Source of the DNA: Hydrogenophaga sp.
Lineage (GTDB): Bacteria > Pseudomonadota > Gammaproteobacteria > Burkholderiales > Burkholderiaceae_C
Assembly: GCA_025458415.1 (NCBI GenBank)
Contig: JALOSN010000007.1
Location: 1-24,962 of the forward strand
Direction: 5' to 3'
Length of the DNA: 24,962 nucleotides
This document shows, in pieces, positions 1 through 8,927 of the stretch (positions are counted from its first letter, which is position 1; each line of letters starts with the position of its first letter). A program made the translations under genes and the position numbers. The notes beneath the pieces were generated by a model that did no database searches, had not been told where the DNA came from, and was given only the letters and a program-made list of their open reading frames with translations.

Positions 1-342
1 GTGACCATCGGCGCCGTGGCCGAAGCCCTGCTGCTGTGCGAGCGCGGCGGCGCCAACATGGCCCAGGTGCGTGAGGCCATATCGGGGGGATTCGCGGACA
101 GCCGCATCCTGCAGGTGCATGGCCAGCGCATGGTCGAGCGCGACTTCACCAAACGGGGGGCCGTGTCGGTGCAGCTCAAGGACATGCGCAATGCGTTGTC
201 CACGGCGACCGAGGTGGGTTTTGAGGCGCCCATCACCGCCCTGTTCGAACGGCTCTACGCCGATGCGGCCGCCCATGGCCTGGCCGACCTGGACCATTCG
301 GCCCTGTTTGTCGAACTGGCCAGCCGCAACGGCATGCGCTGA
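1..342 (+). CDS. C-terminal part of an NAD(P)-dependent beta-hydroxyacid dehydrogenase (3-hydroxyisobutyrate dehydrogenase / tartronate semialdehyde reductase family), 5'-truncated by the window
   Basis: The reading frame is open from the first base and ends at the TGA at 340-342, so this is the last 113 codons of a longer gene. The GTG at position 1 is probably internal. The residues match the all-helical C-terminal domain of the 6-phosphogluconate dehydrogenase-like superfamily: an AEALLL helix, then the LKDM segment near residue 59, which in these enzymes touches the cofactor and substrate, then a PITALFERLYADA helix. The Rossmann domain and the catalytic lysine lie upstream of the window. 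Family members reduce or oxidise small beta-hydroxyacids such as tartronate semialdehyde or 3-hydroxyisobutyrate, and the substrate cannot be assigned from this piece. Confidence 0.85.
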   Translation: MTIGAVAEALLLCERGGANMAQVREAISGGFADSRILQVHGQRMVERDFTKRGAVSVQLKDMRNALSTATEVGFEAPITALFERLYADAAAHGLADLDHSALFVELASRNGMR

Positions 343-413
343 CCTGACCGACGACACAACAGCGGTGGCGGGGAACACTGGGCCCCACGGCGACTCGGTA
401 CGGGCATAGACTC

Positions 414-2384
414 TTGTCCGACCCCTCGCCGCCGGCCTTGAACTCCCTGCACCAGCCCCATCCGCCGGACCACACCTACCGCCCCGACATCGACGGGCTG
501 CGGGCCGTGGCCGTGCTGTCGGTCCTGATCCACCACGCCTTTCCCGATCTGCTGCCCGGCGGGTTTGTCGGGGTCGACATCTTCTTTGTCATCTCCGGCT
601 ACCTGATCACCGGCCTCATTCTGGATGGCCTGGCCGACAACCGCTTCTCCTTTGCCGACTTCTACGCCCGCCGCATCCGCCGCATCTTCCCCGCCCTGCT
701 GCTGGTGCTCGGGTGCACGGCCGTCATCGGCTGGTACCGCCTGACGCCCGACGAGTATGCCGCCCTGGGCCGGCACATGCTGGCCGGTGCGGCCTTCGTG
801 TCGAACTTCGTGTTGTGGCAGGAGGCAGGGTACTTCGACGCCGAATCCGCCGGCAAACCCCTGCTTCACCTCTGGTCGCTGGCCATCGAGGAGCAGTTCT
901 ACCTCGTCTGGCCGCTGCTGCTGTTCATGCTTTTTCGGTGGCGGCGTCAGGCCGTGCTTCGGGTCACCGCCCTCCTGTTGCTGGCCTCGCTGGCGCTGAG
1001 CCTGGCGCTGGTGCGGGACCACCCCGAGGCGGCCTTCTACAACACGGCTGCCCGCCTGTGGGAACTGCTGATCGGTGCCCTGCTGGCCGTGTGGCAGCAA
1101 CGGCGCCCGGCCGCCATGTCCGCTTCAGGGCGCACGGCGGCCCTCGCCCTGTCGGTGGCCGGGCTGGCGCTGCTGGCGACGGCCCTGGCCGTCCTGCATC
1201 CGCAGCGGCAGTTCCCTGGACTGTGGGCCCTGTTGCCCACCGTGGGTACGGCCCTGCTGATCGCCGCAGGTCCCCATACCTGGATCCACAGACGCCTGCT
1301 GGCCGCCCGGCCCATGGTCTGGATCGGTCTCATCAGCTACCCGCTCTACCTGTGGCACTGGCCCCTGCTGAGCGTGGCCCACCTGCAGACAGGCGGAGAA
1401 GCTCCCTGGACATGGCGGCTGGCCCTGGTCGTGCTGAGCGTCGCGCTCGCGGCCCTGACCTATGTGCTCCTGGAACGCCCCCTGCGCTACGGCCGGATGA
1501 ACCGTCGCCTGCTGGTCACGGTCCTGTGCGGCAGCATGGCCGGCATGGCGGCCGCCGGCGTGGTCGGCGTGCGCCAGCAAGGCTTTGAGCAGCGGTTCCC
1601 GCCCGAGGTGAGGCAACTGACCACCGGCGGTGGCACACGCATGGTCGCCCAGGGCTGGCGCAACAAGGACTGCATGCTGGGCTTTCGGGTCCCGCCCAGC
1701 GCGTTCAAGGACTTCTGCATCGAAGACCGCCGCCCGCTGGTCTTCCTGTGGGGCGACTCGCATGCCAACTCGCTCTACCCAGGCTTCAAGGCACTGCAGG
1801 ACAGTGGGCTGTACGACTTCGGTATCGGTGAACGGGGCGGCGCCATCTGCCCGCCCATCCTGGGCATCGAGCCACGACCGGCGTGCCGCGAGATCAACAA
1901 CGACACCATCGAGGCCATCCGGCAGCACCGCCCCGACGTGGTGGTGCTCTATGCCTGGTGGCACCATCGAAACTACGATCTGGCCCCGCTGGAGGCCACC
2001 GTGTCCGAGCTGCGCGCCGCTGGCGTGCCGCGCATCATCCTGCTCGGTGCCGTGCCTTTCTGGCAGGGACCGTTGCCGCGCGTCCTGTTCGATGCGTGGC
2101 GCAAAGGGCCCGTGTCCCGCCTGCCGCCGCTGCGCCTGAAGGAGCAGCTGGACCCCCAACTCGAGGCCATCACCCAGGAGATGCGCAGACGCTCGCAGGC
2201 CATGGGCATCGAATTCATCTCGGGCCTGGACGCGTTCTGCAACGAAGACGGTTGCCTCACCCGGCTGAGCGAAGATGCGGTGGAGCCCCTGAGCTACGAC
2301 TACGGCCATCTGGCCCCGGCGGCGGTGACCTACTATGTACAGTGGCTGGCCCCCAAGATCTTCGGACAGCCAGCGCCGCGCTGA
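414..2384 (+). CDS. OafA/YrhL-type membrane O-acyltransferase with C-terminal SGNH domain
   Basis: A 656-residue, two-part protein. Residues about 25-390 are an acyltransferase-3 membrane domain. It opens with the family motif RPDIDGLRAVAVLSV and the histidine pair of VLIHHAF, continues with GVDIFFVISGYLIT and the RRIRRIFPALL loop, and has about ten hydrophobic helices. Residues about 400-655 form an SGNH hydrolase-like domain with GDSH at 447-450 (Ser449 as predicted nucleophile) and a C-terminal DYGH with Asp629 and His632. Such proteins transfer acetyl or other acyl groups from the cytoplasm to periplasmic or surface sugars such as O-antigen, capsule or peptidoglycan. The start is uncertain. 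The TTG at 414 gives the usual short cytoplasmic tail but has no clear ribosome binding site, and TTG at 438 is an alternative. No other polysaccharide genes are adjacent. Confidence 0.88.
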   Translation: MSDPSPPALNSLHQPHPPDHTYRPDIDGLRAVAVLSVLIHHAFPDLLPGGFVGVDIFFVISGYLITGLILDGLADNRFSFADFYARRIRRIFPALLLVLGCTAVIGWYRLTPDEYAALGRHMLAGAAFVSNFVLWQEAGYFDAESAGKPLLHLWSLAIEEQFYLVWPLLLFMLFRWRRQAVLRVTALLLLASLALSLALVRDHPEAAFYNTAARLWELLIGALLAVWQQRRPAAMSASGRTAALALSVAGLALLATALAVLHPQRQFPGLWALLPTVGTALLIAAGPHTWIHRRLLAARPMVWIGLISYPLYLWHWPLLSVAHLQTGGEAPWTWRLALVVLSVALAALTYVLLERPLRYGRMNRRLLVTVLCGSMAGMAAAGVVGVRQQGFEQRFPPEVRQLTTGGGTRMVAQGWRNKDCMLGFRVPPSAFKDFCIEDRRPLVFLWGDSHANSLYPGFKALQDSGLYDFGIGERGGAICPPILGIEPRPACREINNDTIEAIRQHRPDVVVLYAWWHHRNYDLAPLEATVSELRAAGVPRIILLGAVPFWQGPLPRVLFDAWRKGPVSRLPPLRLKEQLDPQLEAITQEMRRRSQAMGIEFISGLDAFCNEDGCLTRLSEDAVEPLSYDYGHLAPAAVTYYVQWLAPKIFGQPAPR

Positions 2385-2442
2385 CCCTGGCCCCGCACGA
2401 ACACCCGGATTCGGCCGGCTTTTGCTACCATTCGCGCGTGTC

Positions 2443-2518
<76 letters not shown>

Positions 2519-2601
2519 ACGCCACCGACCCTACCGGCCACCATTCGCACGGCGCTCACATGGGACCCAGTCTGTTTCGGAGCGCGTTCCGCAGGGCGGC
2601 A

Positions 2602-3822
2602 TCAGTGGTGAATCCAGGTCGCATGTGCGACTCGCCACCTGCCCTGCTGGAGCTGCATGGGCAACCCGGACCGGTTCAGTTCGTGCTGCCCGCTGGCGTC
2701 CACCCTCAGCGGTTGGTGGGTCATCCCGCTGGACCATGCGGACATGTTCCTGATCGACTCGCTCACCGACCGACGGTTGATGTCGCCCCGGATGGAGAAG
2801 AGTTGTCGAACCAGTAATTGGGCCGACAGATACCCCCCTTGGGAAAGAGAACTGAGGCCAAGACCTTTATTGAGCATCAGCCTTCGCCAATCGGTGGAAG
2901 CCAGCGAGCTGACCGTCCAAGGGTCGAACTCCGCCATGGCATAAATTCCATCTCCGATGTCGGCCAATTCGCTGGCCGTGCGCGTCGCATAGGCAGTGGT
3001 CATCAGGATAACGGGGGTCTTGGGACGGATCGGTCGGAACGCGCGGACCCAGGCAATACCCGACGCTTCCGGCCCCACGAACACCGTCGCATCACAGGAG
3101 GACAGTTCAGAGGAGATCGCCAGCCTGGCCAATGAGGATTGCAGCGAATACTTCACAATTTTGGGCTTCGCCCCCCCCAACTGGCGATGCCACCGTTCGG
3201 CAGCAGGCACGAATTCGTCTTGCTCCCCAGGGACGCTGGGAACCAAGGCGCAAAGCTGAGCACCCTTGAGTACGGTCCTCGCAAAAGTCAGGGCGTTGTG
3301 GGTCGACGCATAGGGGCCCGCATTGACGGGCAGGATATGGCTGGACCGGAAACATGCAGCGTCCACGGCGCCCCCCGGAATGTCGTAAAGATCCGCCTGT
3401 GCCAGCGCCTTGGCATTGACCCCACAGGCCAGCACGCTTGACCCTCCTGCCAAAGCGACCACCCGCGTGTCCCGGACCAGTTGTGCCATGGCTTGGCGGG
3501 CGACCTCGGGATCCATCCTGTCATCGATGACTCGGTACTCGATAGGGCGACCCTGGATGCCGCCCGCCTGGTTGATGGAATCGAAATAGGCACGAGCCGC
3601 TGCCACCCCTTCGGCGGTTGAGTCAGCGCCCTCCAGGGAGCTGATGGAAGCCACCACGATGGGCACCTGGCGGCCAACGGGCTGGGCCAACGCTTCAACA
3701 GGCCCGCTGATACCGACCGCAAGCAGACACGCGCCACACAACCGACCCGGTAATCTACGTCGCCAGCGTTCAGCTCCATATCGATCGGACAATGAGGGGC
3801 TTTCGACAAACGGGGACAGCAT
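2602..3822 (-). CDS. Periplasmic substrate-binding protein, branched-chain amino acid type (Peripla_BP_6), without an ABC transporter nearby
   Basis: A protein of 406 residues from the ATG at 3822. An in-frame ATG at 3888 would overlap the upstream gene by 53 bp and would put extra sequence before the signal peptide, so 3822 is preferred. Neither start has a strong ribosome binding site. The N terminus has an arginine-rich stretch (WRRRLPGR), a hydrophobic core and a likely cleavage site after VEALA. The mature part begins PIVVASISSLEG and contains GVAAARAYFDSINQAGGIQGRPIE, the classic opening of type I receptor-family binding proteins (LivK, AmiC-like). The family binds amino acids, amides or aromatic acids. 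It is the last gene of the DUF1329 operon, 13 bp after the YCF48-like gene. No permease or ATPase gene is present, so it may serve a transporter elsewhere or act as a ligand sensor. Confidence 0.82.
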   Translation of the reverse strand: MLSPFVESPSLSDRYGAERWRRRLPGRLCGACLLAVGISGPVEALAQPVGRQVPIVVASISSLEGADSTAEGVAAARAYFDSINQAGGIQGRPIEYRVIDDRMDPEVARQAMAQLVRDTRVVALAGGSSVLACGVNAKALAQADLYDIPGGAVDAACFRSSHILPVNAGPYASTHNALTFARTVLKGAQLCALVPSVPGEQDEFVPAAERWHRQLGGAKPKIVKYSLQSSLARLAISSELSSCDATVFVGPEASGIAWVRAFRPIRPKTPVILMTTAYATRTASELADIGDGIYAMAEFDPWTVSSLASTDWRRLMLNKGLGLSSLSQGGYLSAQLLVRQLFSIRGDINRRSVSESIRNMSAWSSGMTHQPLRVDASGQHELNRSGLPMQLQQGRWRVAHATWIHH

Positions 3823-3835
3823 CAACTGGCAAAAC

Positions 3836-4843
3836 TCAGCGAGGTTGGCCGCAGGAAGCCAGAAGGCAAGGGCCATGCCGGGACACAAGCAGCGGATCGG
3901 AACCTGTCAATGCAAGAGCGCCCGTGTAGCCCACACGGCTGGCCGACTGCCTCACCTTGAAGGTCTTTCCATCCTTGCTGACAAGGACCATGCCATCGAG
4001 CCCTGTGCCCAGCACTTCGCCGGTTGTGGACTGGGTCAGTGCCGTGATGGAGCTACGCCCCTCATGCTCCACGCGGTGCCAGCTTCGCCCGTCGTCCATG
4101 CTGCGCAGCAGGGTGCCACGCAACCCGCCGGCCAGAAGATCGCCGTTGGCCAGCACCACGCCGGCCCACAGGCTACCGGCATACCCGGTAGGCAGGACCT
4201 CCCAATGACGCCCCATGTCCATGCTGCGCAGCACCAGCCCCTGTTCGGCAGTCGCATACACCGCACCACCGCGCCCTGGGAACAGGCTGTAGAGGTTGAC
4301 GTCCATCGCCTTTGCGTCGGCGGCCGCTTCCGCAAGCATGCGCTTGAGGGCCATTGGCTCCCAGGAGGCCCCTCCGTCCTGTGTCACCAGCACGCGTGAC
4401 CAGAGCCCGACCGCCACTCCGCGCCGTGTGTCCGCAAAGTGGACCGCAAGCAGCGGTTGGTCCTGCTCCAGATCCTGATGCTGGATGCGCCAGGTCTCAC
4501 CTCCGTCCTGTGTATGCAGCACCAGGCCCCAGTGGCCCACCGCCCAGCCGTGGCGGGTATCTGCAAAGCTGACGCCGGTCAGCGTACCCGCGGCAGGCAC
4601 GTGGCGTGCCTGCCGCCAGCTCCGGCCACCGTCGTCGGACAGCAGGATCACCCCGCGCTCGCCCACCGCCACCACACGGGGCCCAGCCTGCGCCACGCCC
4701 AGCAAGGCGGAAGCGGCGGCACTGGCGCGTCGGTCGGCTGGCGTGACCTTGAGATCGATCGTACCGGCACCTTGCACGTCAGCCGCGTGTACCCCGGCAA
4801 CACCCAGCAGCAGCGCCATAAGGAGAAATTTCAATCGCTTCAT
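3836..4843 (-). CDS. YCF48/Hcf136-like BNR-repeat (Asp-box) beta-propeller protein, exported
   Basis: 335 residues from the ATG at 4843, chosen because it begins a clean signal peptide (MKRLKFLLMALLLGVAGVHA, cleavage near 20); a longer in-frame start at 4918 would overlap the RND gene. Six Asp-box motifs recur every 35-45 residues: SDDGGRSW at 69, TQDGGETW at 111, TQDGGASW at 154, SMDMGRHW at 207, SMDDGRSW at 248 and SKDGKTF at 289. This predicts a secreted beta-propeller. The fold is shared with photosystem II assembly factor YCF48, but in proteobacteria this gene type accompanies RND/MMPL transporters, as here, 23 bp downstream of one. A scaffold or substrate-presenting role on the periplasmic side of the transporter is an inference; no enzymatic residues are evident. 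Confidence 0.85.
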   Translation of the reverse strand: MKRLKFLLMALLLGVAGVHAADVQGAGTIDLKVTPADRRASAAASALLGVAQAGPRVVAVGERGVILLSDDGGRSWRQARHVPAAGTLTGVSFADTRHGWAVGHWGLVLHTQDGGETWRIQHQDLEQDQPLLAVHFADTRRGVAVGLWSRVLVTQDGGASWEPMALKRMLAEAAADAKAMDVNLYSLFPGRGGAVYATAEQGLVLRSMDMGRHWEVLPTGYAGSLWAGVVLANGDLLAGGLRGTLLRSMDDGRSWHRVEHEGRSSITALTQSTTGEVLGTGLDGMVLVSKDGKTFKVRQSASRVGYTGALALTGSDPLLVSRHGPCLLASCGQPR

Positions 4844-4866
4844 GGAAACCCGATTGGAGTCGTCGT

Positions 4867-7227
4867 TCAATGTGCCATCAGCAAACCGGCCTGCACCTGT
4901 TGCCGGCGGGGAAACCACTTCTGCAGCAACACTGCCAGCGCGGGCAACGAGGTCATTGCCATCAGCAAGTTGACCAGGAACATGAAGGCCAGCAGCTTGC
5001 CCATATCGGCCTGGAACTTCAGCGGGGAAAACATCCAGGTCGCCACGCCGATGGCCAGCGTCAATGCCGTGAATATGGTGGCGATACCCACCTGGCGCAG
5101 CGACTCAGAAAGGGCCAAAGCCATGTCCTTTCCCGCCGCAAGATGGATCTGAAGCCGGCTGTAGATGTACAGCGCATAGTCCACACCAATGCCGGCCGCC
5201 AGCACCATCACCGGCAGCGTCGCCACCGTCAGACCGATGTCGGCAAGCTTCATGAACCCATAGCCCACGAAAGTGCCAACCGTCAACGGCAGGCAACAGG
5301 CAATCACGGCACGCCAATCGCGGAAAGCCAGCATGACAAATAGCGCGATGGCAGCGTAGACGTAGAGCAGCATGGGCAACTCGCTGCGCTGCACGGTCTC
5401 ATTGATTGCTGCCTGGACGCCTGCATTGCCGGCGGCCAGGCGCAGATGCAGTCCCGTGCCAGCGGCTTCGGCGGAAAAGGCCTGGGCAGCATCCACCACC
5501 CGTTGCAGGGTCTGCGCCTTGTGATCCGATAGGAAGAGATGCAACGCACCCATGCTGCAGTCCTTGTTGACAAAGCCGCGGATGCGTGCGATTTCAGTGG
5601 TCAGCGAGGCGTAGTTCAGCGGATCGATCGGTACCACCGACATCTTCGGATGACCCTCGTTGTAGCCCTCGTTGTAGGTCCGCAGCATACTGGCGTACGA
5701 CACGGCCGAGACCACGCCAGGTACATCTCGCAGGGCCACGGTGGCACGGTCGATGTAGTCGCCCAGAGCAGGGTTCTCACAGCTGCCCGACGGGGCTTCC
5801 ACCACGAGGCTCATCCAGTCCAGTCCTACATCAAAGCCACTGGTGATGGCCACAGCGTCGCGGTTGTAGCGGGATTCCGCACGCAGCTCGGCCGCTCCGG
5901 GCAACACACTGCCAACCACGCGGTCGCGGCTGAACCAGGCGCTGGCCGCCAGCGTCGCCAGCGTCAGCAGCGTCACCACGAGCGCGTTGCGCGGCACCGC
6001 GATGTGCTCCAACGGCGCCAGCCAGCGCGCGCGCCGCGCCTGCCGTTGTATGGTGGCCAGCGCATAAGCCTGCGAGGGCTGCCCGTAGGACGCCGCCAGG
6101 GGCAGCATGATCAGATTGGTGACGACCTTGAAGGCCACCCCCAGCGCCGCTGTGATCGCCAGTTCACGGATCATGGGGATCGGTATCAACAGCAGAGTGA
6201 TGAAGGTCACCCAGGCGATCAGCAACGCCAGCGCACCCGGTACCAGCAGCGCATGGAAAGCCTCGCGGGCGGCTGCTTCTCCGTCCTTGCCCCTTGCCAG
6301 GCCAGAAACGATGGTGTTGATCTGTTGCACGCCGTGCGATACCCCGATGGCGAACACAAGGAAAGGCACCAGAACGCCCAACGGGTCCAGCCCATAGCCC
6401 AGCAGATGAAGCGTGCCAAACTGCCAGACCAGTGAGGTCAGCGAACAGAGAATGGGCAAAGTGGTCAATCGCCAGGAACGGCAGTACCCGTAGACTGCGG
6501 CGGCGGTCAGCAGCAGGGCGATGGCACAGAACTCCAGTACACCAGTGGCGCCTTCAGCAATGTCTCCGGTCTGTTTGGCAAAGCCGATGATCTGGATCTC
6601 AAAGGCTTCGTCCTCAAATGCACGCCGTATCTGTTGCTCCAGCAACCGGTTGAAGGACTGGTAGTCGATGCGACTGCCGTCGCTACCGATCTCATGCAGG
6701 TCCGCCGTGACCATACCCGACCGTCCGTCGCGAGACACCAGCGAGCCAATGTGTCCGCCCAGACCTGTTGAGCGCTGAATCTGAGCAATCACCTCTGGCG
6801 TCAGCGAGTCTGGCGTCACGGTGCCCGGTATCACCGGCTCAGCCCGAAAGCCCTCCTCGGTGATCTCGTTGACAAAGCTGTTGGGCGTCCAGAGCGACTG
6901 CACCCCTACCCGATCGACATGCGGCAGGAACTGGACTGCCTCGGTGACCTTGAGCAGCCTGCTCAGTCCCTGCGCAGTCCATATATCGCCAAGACGCGCT
7001 TGTACAACCACAGTCAGGCGGTTGGCGCCGAACAGATCGCTCTCATGCTTCTTCGAGGTTTCGATGTAGGGATGGCCAGCCGGCATCTGCTTTTCGAAAC
7101 CGGCGTCCATCCGAAGTTGCAAGGCGAAAACCGCCATCACTGCGGTGAACGCCATCAGCAGGGTCAGCACCAGACCACGATGTCCGAACAATACATCTTC
7201 AAGCTTGCGGACCATGGGTTCGAGCAC
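4867..7227 (-). CDS. RND superfamily transporter, MMPL/HpnN-like
   Basis: 786 residues. A GTG start at 7227 is chosen because GGGAG lies six bases upstream; the ATG at 7215 lacks such a site. The topology is the duplicated RND plan: TM1 at about 18-36, a large periplasmic loop, five helices at about 228-380, a second loop at about 425-630, then a second helix bundle to about 775. FAIGVSHGVQ (292-301) and GIGVDYALYIYSRL (near 683) are the paired TM4-type segments of MMPL/sterol-sensing-domain transporters, the latter carrying the Asp-Tyr pair expected in the proton relay. Relatives move hydrophobic molecules such as hopanoids, lipids, steroids and terpenoids. The gene sits between a DUF1302 barrel and a YCF48-like propeller with gaps of 12 and 23 bp, which suggests a trans-envelope assembly. 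No membrane-fusion protein or TolC is encoded here. Confidence 0.9.
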   Translation of the reverse strand: MLEPMVRKLEDVLFGHRGLVLTLLMAFTAVMAVFALQLRMDAGFEKQMPAGHPYIETSKKHESDLFGANRLTVVVQARLGDIWTAQGLSRLLKVTEAVQFLPHVDRVGVQSLWTPNSFVNEITEEGFRAEPVIPGTVTPDSLTPEVIAQIQRSTGLGGHIGSLVSRDGRSGMVTADLHEIGSDGSRIDYQSFNRLLEQQIRRAFEDEAFEIQIIGFAKQTGDIAEGATGVLEFCAIALLLTAAAVYGYCRSWRLTTLPILCSLTSLVWQFGTLHLLGYGLDPLGVLVPFLVFAIGVSHGVQQINTIVSGLARGKDGEAAAREAFHALLVPGALALLIAWVTFITLLLIPIPMIRELAITAALGVAFKVVTNLIMLPLAASYGQPSQAYALATIQRQARRARWLAPLEHIAVPRNALVVTLLTLATLAASAWFSRDRVVGSVLPGAAELRAESRYNRDAVAITSGFDVGLDWMSLVVEAPSGSCENPALGDYIDRATVALRDVPGVVSAVSYASMLRTYNEGYNEGHPKMSVVPIDPLNYASLTTEIARIRGFVNKDCSMGALHLFLSDHKAQTLQRVVDAAQAFSAEAAGTGLHLRLAAGNAGVQAAINETVQRSELPMLLYVYAAIALFVMLAFRDWRAVIACCLPLTVGTFVGYGFMKLADIGLTVATLPVMVLAAGIGVDYALYIYSRLQIHLAAGKDMALALSESLRQVGIATIFTALTLAIGVATWMFSPLKFQADMGKLLAFMFLVNLLMAMTSLPALAVLLQKWFPRRQQVQAGLLMAH

Positions 7228-7239
7228 GTCGGGCTCCCG

Positions 7240-8904
7240 TCAGAAGCTGTAGTTGACGAACGCACCCACGAAGTCGCGGTCTCGCTGCACCTGGTTGAAT
7301 GTGCCCGACGCGCCACGGAAGGTGGTGTAGTTCAGACCACCCTGCCACTTTCCGGCATTGCGCGAGAAGTTCAAGTACACGGTGGTAGCCAGCGCACCTT
7401 TGATCCAGGTGCCCTGGATGTTCGGCGTGTACCCCGCCAGAGCGTAGTTCATGAAAATCCCTGGTGTAACCTGCCAACCCGGAATCAGTTGGCCATCGTA
7501 TGTGAGACTCAAGTCGACGTTGACACCCGCAGAGGTCTTCGTTCCCTTGCCCACGGTGTTCATCGCTGCGCTCGCCGGGTCGAATGCGCTGCCCCGCTCG
7601 TTGCCCCAGCCCCAGCCACCTGCTGCAAGCACGTCGCCGCCGTAGTCTTTCTTCAGATCGGGATAGTGGATGGCAACCAGTTCAGCCAGTACCAACCCGT
7701 TGGTGGCGCCTACAGCGCGCAAAAGCCCTCCAGCGTTGCTCGGGGCCAACTGCAGCAGGCCGGTCAGATGCCACTGCAACTTCTTTTCGTCGACAAAGCA
7801 GTTGCCACCCTGTGACGCACAGCCAGAGGTGTTCGGATTGAGAAACACCGCGTCTTTCGACCGGTAGGAAAGCTCTGTTCCCACCGCCCAGTCACCCACC
7901 GGGAAACTTGCGCTCACACCAAGGAGGCGGCGGTCCTCCGGATACACCAGTGTGGTGGCAAAGGTGACAGGATCGAGGCGGACCTGGGGCGACTTGTCGT
8001 GGTAGTTCACGACGTAGAAGCCCAGATCCAGCGATGTGTCCTTGGGCTGCCATTTGATGGCCGCACCCCACTGACCACTGTTGCGTGCCTTTGTGTCGGT
8101 CACGCCGTAGGCCTCGGCACCGCGGCCCAGGCCGTTCACCACCGACCAGTAACTGCCTGCCGGCGGCAGGTAGCTCGGCTTCCAGCGGGTCTGCACATAG
8201 ACCTCGGCATTGACGCCCTCCGCCAGGCCGCTGGCGAGACTGATGGCGGGCGTGGGCAGAATGCCCTCCTTGATCTGGGTCCCCGGCTGCGACAGACGCA
8301 TGGCGTCTACCGGGTTGGTGGCATTGATGCCGCCAGGCGTGATGATGCTTTCGCCCCAGTTGATCACCTGATTGCCCACACGCAGCCGGGCGCGCTGGTC
8401 TCCAACGTCAAAGCTCTTGCTGATCCACAGGTCCAGCACACGAGCCTTGAACTCCAGATCCTTTCGCGCAGCGTCCGACAGACCGTCCCGCTGAAGCTCG
8501 GGCGATAGCGATGCAGAGCTGAGCCATCCGGTGGTCTTGCTGGCAGCGAAGTCGCGCAACCAGTTGAAGCGGGCCATGAAAGTGACTTCTTGCGGCATCT
8601 TCAGCAGAAGCTCGTGACTGCCCTTGATGTAGAGCGTGAAGGGGTCGCGCTTGCCGTAGTTGAGGTTGCCTTGGTCACCGAGACCGGAAGCCACCGGCGC
8701 GGCTACCCCGGATGGGCCGCCCGTGTTGCCGCTGAGGACCAGCTCGGGACTGGGGTTCTTCAGGCGAATACCCGTACCAACACCGATCGTTGACTCGAAA
8801 GAACCCGAAATGCTGCCGGTGTCAAAGGTGACGGCGTGCGCGCCCATGGAGGTCGCGGCGAGGCAGGCGGCGGCGATCGCCGTGCGATGGATCTGAAAGT
8901 TCAT
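7240..8904 (-). CDS. DUF1302 family protein, predicted outer-membrane beta-barrel
   Basis: 554 residues from ATG at 8904, with AGGAG nine bases upstream. A signal peptide ends at AHA (residue 24). The mature protein is rich in alternating beta-strand patterns and ends in NYSF; a C-terminal phenylalanine is the Bam recognition signature of outer-membrane barrels. GNQVINWGES at 177-186 is a typical DUF1302 motif. Cys362 and Cys369 could form a small disulfide loop. DUF1302 genes are regularly found beside DUF1329 genes and respond to hydrophobic substrates in pseudomonads and steroid- or terpene-degrading bacteria, but the molecular function is not established. Here it lies 23 bp after DUF1329 and 12 bp before the RND gene, so it is a plausible outer-membrane port for the module. 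Confidence 0.88.
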   Translation of the reverse strand: MNFQIHRTAIAAACLAATSMGAHAVTFDTGSISGSFESTIGVGTGIRLKNPSPELVLSGNTGGPSGVAAPVASGLGDQGNLNYGKRDPFTLYIKGSHELLLKMPQEVTFMARFNWLRDFAASKTTGWLSSASLSPELQRDGLSDAARKDLEFKARVLDLWISKSFDVGDQRARLRVGNQVINWGESIITPGGINATNPVDAMRLSQPGTQIKEGILPTPAISLASGLAEGVNAEVYVQTRWKPSYLPPAGSYWSVVNGLGRGAEAYGVTDTKARNSGQWGAAIKWQPKDTSLDLGFYVVNYHDKSPQVRLDPVTFATTLVYPEDRRLLGVSASFPVGDWAVGTELSYRSKDAVFLNPNTSGCASQGGNCFVDEKKLQWHLTGLLQLAPSNAGGLLRAVGATNGLVLAELVAIHYPDLKKDYGGDVLAAGGWGWGNERGSAFDPASAAMNTVGKGTKTSAGVNVDLSLTYDGQLIPGWQVTPGIFMNYALAGYTPNIQGTWIKGALATTVYLNFSRNAGKWQGGLNYTTFRGASGTFNQVQRDRDFVGAFVNYSF

Positions 8905-8927
8905 GGGGATACTCCTGTGTAGCTGGC

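Noticed and set aside
1125..2309. A 394-codon minus-strand open frame inside the acyltransferase
   Set aside because: It has no known motif; the plus strand carries both acyltransferase and SGNH motifs.
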